Below, piece by piece: positions 38,453 through 51,540 of a stretch of 64,000 bases of DNA (position 1 is the stretch's first letter; the number at the start of each line of letters is the position of its first letter). Source of the stretch: Phallusia fumigata (Eukaryota; Chordata; Ascidiacea; Phlebobranchia; Ascidiidae); NCBI GenBank assembly GCA_008931825.1, contig QXVZ01008153.1, forward strand, positions 124,001 to 188,000, read 5' to 3'. Made by a program: the position numbers and the translations under genes. The notes under the pieces were generated by a model, which worked only from the letters and a program-made list of their open reading frames with translations, made no database searches and was not told the DNA's origin.

Positions 38453-38666
38453 ACTCCCGGTACAACTTTCAGGGTTGTGCATACAGTGTTCGTTAATGGC
38501 ATTTATAACTCAACAAAAAAGTGTTTGACGCTTCTGCTTTTCAATAAATGTCTCTCTCCGTATTAGGGCCAAAAAGGTCCCAATGTCAGCAACGAAACCT
38601 GGTCGTTTCTTCTGAAACACATTGTCTTCAGCCGCGACGCTTTTTGTCCAGCGCCCGCACGTCTAG

Positions 38667-39812
38667 TCAACATCTCAGATACTGGCAAATGGAACAGTTT
38701 ACTCTCGGTTTAAACGTCAGCATATCCCGGACAGTGTAGGTTGCCGATCGTTTTGTGAGAAGTCGACGTGCTCGGCGGCTGTGGTGGAAGGGCCGGCCTC
38801 TTCGTCTCGAGTCTGTGTGAAAAAAATTGTGGTTAAAATTGTGGCAGCACAACCAGGCAGCGGATTTAATGGAACTGAACAGATGCATTTTTGCCATGAA
38901 ACAATAAAATGTAACCACGAGGGGAAGGTGTTATTGCAGAAAAAATTATTAGAGGAAATGCTGTTTTCATTTCCGAGAAACGAATTAAAAAAATGGCGAA
39001 AACATATCGCATAACCTCCTTTACAAAATTGCTGGTTGGTGAATTAAATATAAATCCGAAAAAATTAAGATATTTTCACACAATTAAGTTTAGACGATGT
39101 TTTTTTGCTTAGCAATGAAACACTTGCAGCAAATCAAAAAAACTAAAAAAGTTGTAAAGATACGACATCACGAAGACAATTTACTAACACAAGAACATCA
39201 ACGCAGCGTTAGAAAGTTTTACGGACCGAAACGTGAAGTTTTGAGCTCATGTTTTGAGAAAAAAGATTTTTTTAGAGATTTAAACGTACCTTGAACTGTT
39301 GTGTCTCGGCGTCTGTGCATTGGCCTGCATGTGTAAATGATTGCTTGGCAGGCGCGAAATACGGGCGGGGTGCAACGAAGTGACGTTAAACCGAGCTCTC
39401 TTTTCCTGATAAAATAATAAAAAACTTTGATCAGATTTTATCAATTTTCATTTCGTTAGTTATTAAATTTTTCAGATATTAATTTTTTAATTGCCTTAGA
39501 GCAAAATCTTTCGTTCGGCTTCGGGAAACACAAATTTTAGACATTTTTTGTCACAAATTTTAGACATTTTTCATAATTCGTTTTATGGTTGAATTAAACA
39601 GCGAAAATGTTGGAAGTAAGTTTGTCAATAAATCGTTCTTCGTATTGAACAGTAAACAATGGTTTGATCATAATACAATTGAAGTTTACTTACTGGTAGA
39701 ATATGAATCTCGTCCACTTGTTGGTGGGCAGCGATCTTGCTTGAGTAACCGGTGATGACATTAGGACGCATGACGTCATCATCAGAGCGACGATTGCAAT
39801 TTTGCAGTTCAT
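38667..39812 (-). CDS. Six-cysteine secreted prepropeptide, copy 1
   Basis: An unrecognised small secreted protein, 126 residues, in three exons: 39694-39812, 39290-39405, 38667-38812. Splice sites are strong (donors GTAAGT and GTACGT; acceptors TTTTATCAG and TTTTTTCACACAG) and the phases are 2 then 1. Exon 1 encodes a signal peptide: a short N region, then a hydrophobic core (residues 5-18, IAIVALMMTSCVLM) and a likely cut after VTQA at 25. Exon 2 has three cysteines spaced C-x7-C-x6-C, then a basic RRR run and a final Gln codon at the intron. Exon 3 is very basic, contains LLTKRSA as a probable convertase site, and ends with NCSICQYLRC. Exon lengths after the third cysteine and both intron phases match the gene at 54146-57336. 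A hormone or antimicrobial role is possible. Other frames of these exons are also open, so transcripts would be decisive. Confidence 0.6.
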
Positions 39813-40243
39813 ACTTCTTTTCCAATTCAATAACTTTTTTTTGCAAAATAATAAATTTCTGCAAAATATGATTTGAGTCAGAACAAAATTTGATGCAAAA
39901 TAGAAAACGTTCTTTTGAACACACGCCCACATGTAAATATTGACTAAAAAAACTAAACAAACCCTCCTTAGTTTAAGAAGTTTTATTCACTAGTTACAAG
40001 TAGGATTTTTATCGTTACCCCTCGCAATGTCGAGCAAAAGCGATTGCAAATACATATGTTGCGTATACTGATTTATATTGCGCTAACATCTTTTTACCCC
40101 AACACCTTTTCTAGGGTCAGTTACAACAACTGTAACGCTTCTCTGCTCCACAACTCCTGGCACGCGCCCTTATATACACCTCAAAGCACCTTACGTAACC
40201 CAAGAGCACCTTTTTCCTGCATCTCCAACACGAACTGCGTTTC

Positions 40244-40416
40244 TCATATCTCACATGCCGCACAAATTGATCCCGGGGCCGGCCTGAGCTGCGGTTGGCG
40301 CTGTGTGGTTAATTTTGGCCCAAAATCTCCCCAACAACGAAAATGAACTTCCAGATTCGTCGATTTGCTCTGACTGCCCGCACGAATTCGGATACGATTC
40401 GGTAACCCAGTGAACC
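40244..40416 (-). pseudogene. Possible terminal exon of a third peptide gene
   Basis: After a good acceptor (TTGACCCCAG) on the minus strand, reading in phase 1 as in the other peptide genes gives a basic 56-residue frame ending PGSICAACEI and a stop. The C-x2-C near the terminus recalls CSICQYLRC and CRACSRFCW of the two complete genes. No exon with C-x7-C-x6-C was found upstream. A second frame is also open over much of this GC-rich patch, so this may be chance. Confidence 0.15.
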
Positions 40417-43400
40417 CTGGGGTCAATTTAACAAACACTCAGCACTTGATAGGTAGGAAGCCTATTTTAGCCGCACAATTATGGTTGCAGCTGCCGCCTT
40501 GTATTATAAAACCTTGTTGGTGCGAATAAGTCTATTTTGATAATAGTTGGCACGGTTTGAGATTTGGAAATTTCCGTAACAGTCCGTACTAGGTTATGTC
40601 CTGTGTTTTGCAACAAATATGTCAATTACGTGTGAAAAAAACTTTTAGGTGGGTTCTTTTGCCATACATGGGCTTGTAGGGTTTAGCCAAGCTGCGAAGC
40701 AATGCGTTCATGCCTGTACAAACGATAATGTGTAAACGTTTATTGACGTACATGCAAATCCATATATCGATTATTTAAATTTTGAGGTTTGCGTTTCCAT
40801 ACCCAAGAACGAAAAATGTAGTTTTTCCAATTCTTTTGTTTTAACCAACGGATGACCAGGCATGTACACATACAAAAGTGGAAAACACTTCTTGGAAATG
40901 CCAATGCTAAAATGTGTGTTACAAACTAATTCTTGTTAATTCAAATGCCTAAAACAAACAGGACAACATTCGTCATAAGCGATGACGTCATCACGTTTAT
41001 TCCCTTTAAGTACACAAGGCACACAGTTAAACAGTTTGCGCGTTGGTTCAAAACAAACGTGTCTGCGATGACGTGTCCAGTGTATTTGACGCGTAACAGG
41101 GAAGTTTTTTCGTTGTTCATGAATCACAGGGGATGAATGAAAACGGCTCAAAAATTAATCCCTAAAAGTCGTTTCTCCGTTCTACGGCTAAGATTGAATT
41201 TTTAACAGTCGCCTAGGAAAATGTGCCACTGTTTTTTTATGGTTTATTTATAGTTTTAGTGGTTTGGTCATGACGCGGGTGTAATGATACAGCAAGTTTT
41301 AGGGAAATTTGTTTGAGTTTTCCTGTTGTAAAATTTAGACTTTCCGTCCCAAAATGTAAGCGTTCTTTTTAAGTGCGTCTTACAGTTTGCACCATATATT
41401 ACAAAGCACTAATTGATTTTAATTTTATGTTTTCATGTTCGCCAACATAAAAATTAGGCCAGAATCACATGTTGAAAGCATTGCGCACAAAAATACGAAA
41501 TAAAATTAAACCCAGAGTTCATTGAACCGATATTTACCGCTTAGATGTCAGTGATTAAGGGATTTGGCATTTAATGGCATCCTATGTACGTGCATATTGC
41601 ATGCTGAAGGTTGGTCTGGTGGCGAGGTTTTATAGGATTTTATCGAACGTGCTGTCGTGCCATCGGCGTGCGGTTTGTTGAATCATTGCAGCGAAAACAT
41701 ATTTTCGTCTTGCTCTGCGAAAAAGGAATGGAGTAAAATGGGAATAATTTGTCTATTTTATCATATAGTTGTTGCGAAATCAGAAATATATTAGTTTTGT
41801 TTGCACAAAATACGGGAAAAGTAGAAATTCTTGCAAATGCAAACAAGCGACCTGTAATTTTTTCCTTGTCATGACTAAACGACACCCACTTGCAAGATGA
41901 CTTAACGTGACTTACCAGACGCTGCAGTTTGTTATAGCAATCCTTTATGTTCGAACCATTTCGAACAGTGAAATTAGGTTTTTTTTACATCATGTTTGTC
42001 ACACTCGTCTAAATTTCTTGCATTACGAAGTTTTAGCATGCGCTAAAATGGTTTCAGTCAAAAATTAGAGTTGTTTGGCGTCATTGATGCAAAAGGCTTG
42101 CTCTTGTCATCACACACTTAAGCTCAAAAACTTCTAGCGCGTGTCATTTGGTAAATATCTATAGTGCACTATTCATTTGTAACAGGACTTATGTAAAATC
42201 GTATGTTTATCATTTAATCCGTTGTTTTTCAAGTATCGTGCAAGACTGCAAGGTTGTATCCAATAAACAACATTATTGAGGCCAAACCAACCATCCGAAT
42301 TCTAGGCAAGCTTCCCTTGTAATCACTGCGCACTTGTATGTATAAGTTGGCGGCGTTTTATTTGTTCGGTAAACAACCGCTAATGATCTATATAATCGTT
42401 GCGCCTCTGCAGTGTGGTTATGGCGGTTTACTTGATACAGCTGCATGAAATTGCATCTGCTGGATCGCCAAACACTTGCAACAGACCGTCGTTGTTCTTT
42501 GAAAATCTGTTAGTCGGAATTTTGGTGGTCCCGTTTGTTTACGAATCAAATATTGGTTTTTAGTAGCAGAAACTGAATTCATCTTGTTATCTTGTAATTT
42601 TTTAGCATAAATTGTTACTAGACGTTTTTACGCCATCTCGCACAACCAAAAGCCACACAAAAATGTTTTTGAGCTTTAGGACTCGAAGTTTGGACAAAAA
42701 CTAAACCAAGTAAATATTGTTTAGACCAGGTGTACGAGATTTAAACTATGTTTAACTAACGCTTTCTAGACTAGAAGATTTATTAACACATAGAACACCT
42801 TTGTTTATTCAATCATGCAAATAATTTGCAATTGACAAAAACTGTTTGTTCGCATACGTTTTTTTCCCCTATTCTTATAACACTCATAGGATTGACTGCG
42901 TAACAAATCTTAGTTGCGGCACAAGAGCAAATTTTTGGAAATATCAAGTCTCCTTAAAGTTTTTTAATTTTCCAAGTTTTAGTAAAACCCTAAGGAGTCG
43001 AAGTTTTACAGCAAAAAACAAATAAAACAATTTAAACATAAAATAAATGATATTTGCACCTACGTTTTGCAATTACAACATCCAGTAGGGTATACTCCTT
43101 TACAGATAAAAATATTTATAGTCAACACGAAAAAGAAAATCGACCTATTTAAACAATTGCTTCATTTAAATTCATGTTAATTTCATACTCTGTACTTGAT
43201 GCAGAAATTGACCGTCACGAATCATTTAACTATAATTTCATCCGGAAACGTAATACCACGAGTTCAACGGCCGAATAAATTGCTTGATCACAGGGTGAAG
43301 CCACAAAAATGTCGGGCAATTTCAACAACCCATGCACAATCGCCTCGCGTCAAATAGGGCGATTCATTGCATTGCAGATTCTAATCTCTGAACATGGATA

Positions 43401-44558
43401 AATAAAACACTTCGTGAAAGGCACCGTTTAAGTTGGCAGGCTATGTTTGGGCACCCTGTTGCCTTATGTAGACTATTCGTTCTATTTTGGTGCTTTAACT
43501 GCTTTGGGTGTTTTTTCTGGTCGGTATTTTAGCAGCCGCAGTTGCTATCTTTTAATCAACTGATTTGATTTTGTTCTCAAAGTTGTGACACTGCCGGTCT
43601 GTTTTATCTTCACAAATCAGGGAAATTTGTTTCTATATTCGAAAATATTGCGTGTATGCTTTGTATTATTACATTCGCGCATCATTTTTCTAAATGTGCG
43701 TGTTTAATTAATAAAACGGAATAATTTAGTGTAGGTTGTGTATCTCATTATAGATTGGTACAAGGGCTTAAGGTGAAACTACACGACTAAAACATGATTT
43801 TACTGTTAATGATTTAAAATAGCAAACCTCATCACTTACAATAATCACTTTTGGGTCCTTTAGAGCAGTAAAAACAAATTTTGTTCACGATTGGAAAATT
43901 AATTCGTCAAATAAGCTCTTATATACCTTTAGGGTGTATGTAAAATAGAACATTTGGAATTAGAACATTAATATGTTTCAAAGAATTTCAAATGTTAAGA
44001 TATCCAGGATACTGGAACAACACATTTAAAAAAAATTATAATTGAAAATAATAATCTACAGTTGTCGTGTTAAAATGTTTTTTAATGCAACCTAAAGACA
44101 AAATGTTTTGATTTTGTTTTGTTTATCTGAAAAAAAAAATTTTTTTTGGTCGACACACAGGTGCTTTGTTTCCTTAAAGAACTGATAACTTATTCAGACT
44201 AAGATTTAGATTTTCCGTCCTTTGTCAAATTGATTTACCATTGCTGTTAACATTCTTTTTCCTAACAACTATGCACAATAAAAACGTTTTATGCATCACT
44301 GATGTATGTCATAGTGTCATACAATCAAAAAGATGTGATCTAGACGGTAATATCCTGCGTCCGGTCTATTCAGGCGTTTTTCGCTCATAGTTGACCTCGG
44401 CCCCAGATTATAGCGCATAAGTTTTTATCTTGCGAATTTTGACAGCGAATTCAATCTTTTCCTGCTTTCACCTACAACAAAAGATTGACATAACTTGGTC
44501 TGATCAGAATTTTCTCTGCCCGTCGCCGCTTTGTTGCTAAAACACACATGAGGCTTAC

Positions 44559-44647
44559 CGTCGGGGTGGCGATCTAATCAGATACCGACGGAGAGCGATT
44601 AACAACAAACACGAATTGCTTCGTAGTAGCACGTCTTCAGATTTCAT
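44559..44647 (-). CDS. Possible signal-peptide exon, third peptide gene
   Basis: ATG at 44647 opens a 29-codon frame (MKSEDVLLRSNS, then the hydrophobic CLLLIAL) ending at a strong GTAAGC donor in phase 2, the same phase as exon 1 of both peptide genes. The hydrophobic core is short for a signal peptide. The donor end overlaps a GC-rich inverted repeat (CCGTCGG/CCGACGG). No matching second exon was found. Confidence 0.15.
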
Positions 44648-45625
44648 CGTAAATAAATTCAAGTTACCATTAGTCCAATTACAAGTAAACTGGTAGCAAT
44701 AAGTTACATTGTGATATTTAGATTTTTAACAATTTTTATTTTCATGGAATGTTTACGATAAAACGGCGTGTGTTTGATGTTTTTGCTAATATTATAATGT
44801 TGTTTGACCCCTGAAAATTAATAAAATTTACATTTAGAGTTTTAAAATTGTGCTTCCATAAATTGCAAAAATGTTCTATATACCTTTGGAAAAAGATTTT
44901 TGCATGCAAATTTTTTTCCTTGTACAAAAGGTACATCCTTAACAGAGGTGCAGGCTTTGCAGGCGTGTTTGAAAGTCCCAGGAGCAAAACGCCAAATAGA
45001 TAGAAAAAATGTCGTTTTTTTACCTATTTAAATTGTGTTTCCTTCCATCTGTTAGTTTTCACTTTGTTGGCAGGCTTGAAACTGGCTTCACCGGATGTTT
45101 ACCTAAATTTCCGGCCGGATCTAGATCGCAAAAACGCTTTGATAATCATTTGAATGTTTGAAACAAGCGAACCTTTGGCCCACACGTATTATCACGTCGC
45201 CGAAGATGCTTGTCGTCCCATTGACCCTGTTTGCCGATCTGATCTTGACCCCACACCCCGATGACGATTTTCGCAGATTTGACAAACAACTACGAATCCC
45301 ACGCCCATCAAATAAAGTGTCAACGGACACATCCGTGTAAGGACCTACACTCGCTAAGCGTGCGTAGGCGCCAGACTTTGGACCGCTAAATACAGGCGTG
45401 ACTGTAAAATGTGACAAAGGCGTAAACATAATTCTTATCACCAACCACTAACTGCGATGCTTGCATGCATGGCCCTTGACAACAAGGGCAATGTAATTTT
45501 TTATCCTTCAAAATTGTCTAGTACCCAGACGTGGTCTAGACAACGGTCGCTTGGAATCATGATCTCAGGTTTGCAGATCATCTAAAAAAGAATAATTGTA
45601 ATTGACGCGTTTTCTACACCTAGAA

Positions 45626-45851
45626 CAGCGCTTCCCAAATTAGTCGGGCAACAATTTTTGTGGGTCGCGGGTCCACTAATTTCCCACAATGTGTTGCATC
45701 TGTAAAATTTATAGTTGTTTTTGATTTCTAGTATAACTCTTTTAACAAATGCTATGTGTTGAAGTGCCCTTTTTTCCATCAAAGTTTAGGAGTCGCAAAA
45801 AAATTTAAGAAATCAAAAGGTGTCGCAGACCAAAAAATATAAGAAGCCCTG
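45626..45851. mobile_element. Non-autonomous hAT-type DNA transposon
   Basis: A 226-bp element with imperfect terminal inverted repeats, CAGCGCTTCCCAAATT at the left and, read inward from the right, CAGGGCTTCTTATATT. It is flanked by an 8-bp target-site duplication, ACCTAGAA (45618-45625) and ACCTAAAA (45852-45859), which differ at one base. The 8-bp duplication and the CAGxGxTTC ends are typical of hAT elements. It has no coding capacity, so it is a MITE moved by an outside transposase. The mismatched flank suggests it is not recent. Confidence 0.8.
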
Positions 45852-48800
45852 ACCTAAAAAACTCTTAAGGTACACAATTCATTGTTAAAATCGTCTCAAT
45901 AAAACCGCTGTTGTTGTTATTGGGAATAACTTGAACCGGCGGCGTAAACTTATACGTATGAAATAAACATACTGAAAAAAGATCCGTCATTAAGTTTGCA
46001 ATTACAAATTCACAAAGAGCAATTATTGGAACCATTAACATGAAGTTGTTGATTGGAAATTCCTTGTTTACCGCACAACATTGTTAAACTTGGTGTCGAA
46101 CCAATTAGTTTGTGTAATGCTGTTTGGGTCTGATTTTAGAAATCAAATCAAATCAAATACTGCTGTGCCATTAGTTGTAGTAATCAAAGGCACCCCTGCA
46201 ATTTGTTATTTGTGTGAAAATGCGTCCGGAGCCTGAAGCAACACGACTGCGCTGATTGCTACAGACTCACAGCAATAACACTCGGAGCAGTCGCATGTGT
46301 CAGCTTCGCTGTGTGTTTTTGCTGGAGTTTGTTTTAAAATAGGCTTGGGTTTGCTCCAAGAGTGACAAAGAATAAAGTTGTTTGGCAGTGAAGCGGATTA
46401 AATGGGTATCAGCTACTCACAGGAAATTTCACTTTTAAAGTTAGTATTGTTTATATTCAGTGTTTTTTGGGGGCCTGGTTTCTTTCTTCCCTTAATTAAA
46501 CGACTCTGAGTTAGTGTTTTTAAGTGAAATCTTTAGTGTTGAGAAGAGAGTTCTTGACGTTCTGCAAGCCTAACGTTGGTTATCGTAAACGTATTTTAAA
46601 CCCGTTTCGGGCCCAACGTTTTCAAAGAGTAGTTAATTAAATCATAAATAATTAAAATAGGATAAAATTGCAATGTTTGTTACTTTTGGTGCGAATTGAG
46701 CTTAAAAAAACGAAAGTTGTTTCAAAAACAGCCAGTTACCTTCAGGGTTTTGTAACATGTACGTATTTATTTACTGCAAGTTTCCTGCTCAACAGTACAC
46801 CTTAGTGGCCAAATATCAGTTTAACGCAACTGCTAGTGGGCGTTGGTGATCCAAAAAACTTTTCCGGAATGTTTAAAACGTTTGACGTAGAGATTGTTTA
46901 GATTAAATTTATTAAAACTGGCAAATATTAACATTATAGTGCAATTTTATTCAAAAAACAACAACTTTCTGATTTAACAACAGAGATAAAAAAAAAAATT
47001 TATTTTTTAGCAACCGTTTTTGTAGAGGTCACTCCAGTTCAATGCTTTGTTACATCACGCCAAAAGAACGTCCAATCACAACTTTGGCCAACAAACACAC
47101 AAGGCTGTGACTTTTGCGCGTTTCAGGTCAGTATTTAGTATTTACTGGGATTTAGTAAGGCATAGTGACAATTTTCTCGCATCGTGTGAAAGTAAAAACT
47201 TATTACCGTAACTTCGGACAGCTGTATGTTGCGTTCTGCATAACTAACAATGCAAAGTTGAGACGATTGAGCTATTGTTTGATAACAATCCAATTGTGTT
47301 GTAAAGTGTCTTTTGTAGCAGTTGCCAAGCTAAGCCAATAGTTTATGTGTGCTATACCCTTTTATGATGAATGAACTGGCTTTTAATGCAAGTTTATACG
47401 GTACATATGTTGTTTTGAGTATAATTGTTAATAAAATACTATCAAGGCGATTTAAGCAGGATGTAAAGTGGAAAACACCTAGAGTTGTGGTGTGTTTTGG
47501 TTTGTTTTGTTTCATGCTGATTGTTGCCATAGCTTTCAGTGGGTGTATGGTTTTACCATGCTTTTGTAAAACAACTGTTGTTCCACTACCAGAACATCCA
47601 ACATCATTAAAGGAGGTTTAACGTTACCTGCATTGAACATAAAAAAAGAAAAAAAGTGGATAGCAACACTGTCTTTCTGACCCGACTTTTCAAGGCTTGA
47701 AAACCGAAGGTAAGTGTAACAGTTTAATGTTTCACTTCAGGGTTTGCGCGATTTCCATTTTTTCAAACCACAGGTTGCATAACACTTTTGCTTTACTCCG
47801 GACATACGCGCATTCCACAGGGTCTTAGCGCAAACCCGTGAACTAAACACGGTTCCTAGCACATTAAAAACACCTGCAATGGGTGGCCTTGGCGATTAAA
47901 TTTCCCCCTAACTCACCTCACAAGGCTACTTACTGTCTCCCATTACCTAATGGTTCGATTGGAAAAAGATGACTTTTGGCTTTTGGCATGGTAACAGTTG
48001 CAAAGTGCTGTTTTGACTAGTTTCGCATTACGGCAATATGCATTCCAATTAACTGATAACTGCTGGCAAGAGAAGTTATCTCGGTGGCAAAAGCTGTCGC
48101 TAGCGGTGATAGTGAGCTTATCGTTGTCGATAAGGGTGTGCATTGCTTCTGAAGGGTTTGACCTTAGCATTAACCTGTACTTTCACGCATAAGCTTTGCT
48201 TTGTCACTTGGTTCGCGGTACAGAAATATCTCCTCGACGTTGTGAATTGCACGATTGCAAGGGAGAAAGTTTAGAGGAAGTTTATGTTGGGTTTTGAACG
48301 GTTTCGAGGAAACCTATCTGTCGCAACCGATTCCTGGCAATTCACTGTTGAACTGGTAGATGGAGCTTTGAAAACACAATATACTGTAATTCCGAGTGTT
48401 CGAGAATACGACAAACTGTTTTGGGATACGAAACCTTATTTATATTTAAACTATTCAGAATGTTATGTTTTCTTTCCTTTTTTAGTACTTTTGTAACCTT
48501 TGGCTTGTTTTACATTCACTTTAGAGCTGAAAAAAACTGTTTTGGACGTTAAGGTATTTACTAAAATAAATTGAATTTATGTTTGATTCTCCCCAGCTCT
48601 TCAAAAAAGGTCTGTTTTTGCTTGTAAACTTTCGCTTTGTTCTGTCACTAAAAGCCACTTCCAAAAATTTCCGCATATTTTGCCTTGTTTAACGATCGAT
48701 TTATCGCCTGTTTGCGGCTTTTGATCTCACCCCATTAAATCTTCGATGTCCTTAAACACAGCCTCTTAAATATTTGATATTCCCGCCGAACTGATGATAG

Positions 48801-49311
48801 CCAATCACGTGTTACCTGACCCGAATAAGTAGTGAGGTCATAAACGCAATCTAGCGGTCTTTTCCGTGCCGGCAACATGACTCAAGGCATTATAGCAGCT
48901 TCACTGGACCTTTGGGACTATCTTGTTACAACTACTAGTCGTTTTAAGCCGGACATAATAATTTTATTGTTTTTTTAGGGGTTCAATTTTAGACGTTATA
49001 TTAATAAATGACGGTACTGAATTTGATGCAATTGTGCAGATGCGAGCCCTATCAAATTATCTGTTTTACTGTTTCGATTTTTTTCTATTAGTAATGCTTT
49101 TGTTAAACTGGACTTTTCACATGTCTGCAAATCAACAGCTAAGGTCAACTAAAGGATAACTTAACTGAAAATAACCACTACCGATGGTTTGTTCGAGGTA
49201 AAGCGATGGTATTATCATTCTCCTTTTTATACCAAATATTAGTCAGAATCTTTGCGCTTTTGAAACATACGTAAAACCGATTTACTTAAAGACTTTTTTG
49301 TTGTGTTAAAC

Positions 49312-49491
49312 CAGTGATTCTGAAAGTGTGGTCCGCCGCCCCTCATAGTGGTCCGCGAAAAGATGACTTCAACTCATTGGTTTATAAAATCGCCTGTTTA
49401 AGAGCATGTTAGAATGGAATTCTGTTTGGTGGTCTTCAGAAAAAAGTTTGATGATAAAGTGGTCCTTGGGCTAAAAAAGTTTGAGAAACAA
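49312..49491. mobile_element. Degenerate hAT-type element
   Basis: The left end reads CAGTGATTCTGAAAGTGTGG and the right end, read inward, TTGTTTCTCAAACTTTTTT, both close to hAT termini. GTGGTCC occurs near both ends (49332 and 49460). No clear 8-bp flanking duplication remains, so the right boundary is approximate and the copy looks old. Confidence 0.5.
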
Positions 49492-50419
49492 TTTGATAAA
49501 CTGATGGGGTGTTATAATTAATTTGAAATATGTGGCTTTGCAATCAGGAAAATATATGGAAATGTGTTAAAACTGTTTGCTTGCGAAATCGCGGAAAATT
49601 TCTGGAATGCATCTTTTTTATACTTACACAATTTCATCCCCTATGCAGAAATCTATTTTGAAATCTGAAACTGTGTTTAAATCGTGTGATATAAAAATCA
49701 CATGACCATTTCAATAATTGACAATTATTTGTATATTGGATACTTTCGCATGGAATCAAATCCAATAAATTTTTGGTGCCAGAAATGGTGTACAAATCCC
49801 TGGAAATGCAAATTTCCTCGCAACAACGCACATAAAACCCTAATTTCACGCAACATTTAATTTCCGTAGGACCATTAAACACAAATTTCGACCGCTAAGT
49901 GTCAAGCCCAAAGTGTCAAGTTGCGCTTGTAAACCAACCCGTCCTGTTCCATGCAGCGCTGCCTTAGATAACATCAATGTTCGCAGCAATCAAATACTCA
50001 TCTTTTGTCGCTGGGTGATTCGGCCTTGGGGTTTCTGTGGTGAACGGCTGCACCACAGTGCTGTAATACCCGAGTGTTATCATTACACGGCGTGCTCTGT
50101 ATATCTTACGGCGCCGCATCACGTCGACGTGTGTATACTGATATGGCAATTGACAAGGTTTTTAATGCACTGAGGAATGCACGCTTGGGTTTATTTGGCG
50201 GTGAAATCAGCAAACACACCAAACGTCTATTCTGATTTTTTTAAAGGTGATGTTAAAATTGAGTTTTTGTAAACTTGTCCGAGATGAAACGCAAGGCTGC
50301 TAGTACGCAGCAGCACGTGCTTGCGTAAAAACATGCTGAAAATTTGGGAGGAGCCAAGGAACCAATCTTAATGTAAAACTTAGAACTTTATTTCCAGACG
50401 AAGCCTACCCTAATTTACA

Positions 50420-50500
50420 ACTTCAAATTTTGCGGGGAGGGGTAGGGGCATGTCCCCTTACGACAAAAATTTAGGCCCTGGCTACGCCCCCAAAACCATC
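50420..50500. repeat. GC-rich repeat end, MITE-like
   Basis: A short stretch in AT-rich surroundings holding GGGGAGGGGTAGGGGCATGT followed by CCCC and, at its end, GGCCCTGGCTACGCCCCC. A related stretch at 51870-51960 has GGGGGACATGTCCTCCCGGG and a similar GCGCCCTTGGC ending. Such ends are common on small DNA elements of marine animals, but no full inverted-repeat pair was delimited here. Confidence 0.35.
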
Positions 50501-51359
50501 ACTGCCATTGCGCAATATCACGAGTTGTAGTCAGAAGCAATATCGTGCTGAACAGCGCTTGGAAGGCGAAATCCCCAAATTTCGCGAGACGTGTCAAGTT
50601 GCAAAAACGCTTAAGTGACAGCATCGATTAGCTGAACATCTGCGCATACTTGCATTATTCAAGGTGGTGCATGTTCGATATTCTCGAGACATTTTCATTG
50701 TCTGACTTTGCGCGATAATTGGTTGCTCGACCCCAACCTCAACATGAAATCGGAAAGTTTGTTGTCACCCGGCATTGCCCGAAACAACAAACTTTAACCC
50801 CCAAAACACGAAACTATGAGTCATAGTTTGTGCAACATTTTGATCGATGCAATTTGGATGCCGCTAAAATGTCGGATTTTGTGTGAGGAGCTATTTTCGG
50901 GACCGTAACAATTATTCGCATTAAACTTGGGCAACATTATTTATAAACCACTGCGTTTAACAATTTTTGATTGACGTCCACCCAAAAATGATCTTTATAA
51001 AAATACATCCGACGTCTTCATGGTTTTCGCAAACAACCAAACTGGTTCCACCTGCCAACAAACACAAAACAATTAAACCTAATCGATCAGGCAGACAGAA
51101 CAACAACAGAATTTGCAGCTGCACAGAAAAGCTCTTGTGTTTTTTAATTTAAAGAGGAAAATATATTTCCACTAATTAAAACTATTGCGTCGTATCTGCC
51201 CGGGGGGTGCAGCTTGAAGGTTTTTGGATAGGATTATTAAAAATGCGGGTCGAAGATCCCAAAAATAATTGGCTTCTAGGCTTGTTAGTTCATAAATTCC
51301 GCAGCTGGTTTGCCCATTCGACGTACGACTGTCAGTCGTAACAAACGACCACCCTTTCC

Positions 51360-51540
51360 ATGCGTTTTGATGTGAGCGTACCATGTACCATACCTTTTGA
51401 TAATTTTTGCTGCGTACTGTACTACCATCCATTGTCACGGATGGAAAAAGGTACGGATTGAGTCGCGTGTACCACGTACCTTATTGCGAAGGGCGTTCCA
51501 TGCCACTGTACCGTACCTTTTTGCAGGTTTTTACTGCGTT
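51360..51540. repeat. GTACC-rich dispersed repeat, second copy
   Basis: GTACC and its complement recur many times, and the segment GCGAAGGGCGT with flanking TACC is shared with 16250-16300 (there ACGAAGGGCGT, also followed by an ACCGTAC). The two islands lie 35 kb apart and look like diverged copies of one repeat whose ends I could not define. Confidence 0.35.

Larger units (their letters stand above)
34663..38666. other. Intergenic region with weak ORFs only
   Basis: No conserved gene was found between the end of WDR3 and the first peptide gene. A possible hAT end lies at 34997. Two weak coding candidates, at 35698-36003 and 37731-38263 on the plus strand, are listed separately. The rest is AT-rich sequence with no structure that I could identify. 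Confidence 0.6.

Noticed and set aside
39694-39858. Coiled-coil reading of the exon of peptide gene 1 (LQKKVIELEKKYELQ), chained in phase with the other two exons.
   Set aside because: It has no start exon, whereas the alternative frame starts with ATG and a signal peptide and its cysteine pattern is matched by an independent paralog.
41936-41993. Minus-strand frame ending in NIKDCYNKLQRL at a GTAAGT donor, resembling an HLH helix, with a following CxxC exon at 41646-41718.
   Set aside because: An in-frame stop lies just upstream and there is no acceptor or ATG to start the exon, so it cannot be reached.
44742-45010. Minus-strand frame with a good hydrophobic run (YLFGVLLLGL) and a phase-2 donor, like a signal exon.
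   Set aside because: No ATG lies between the upstream stop and the hydrophobic run.
45121-45444. 107-codon minus-strand frame in a GC-rich patch.
   Set aside because: No family features and a plus-strand frame of similar quality overlaps it.
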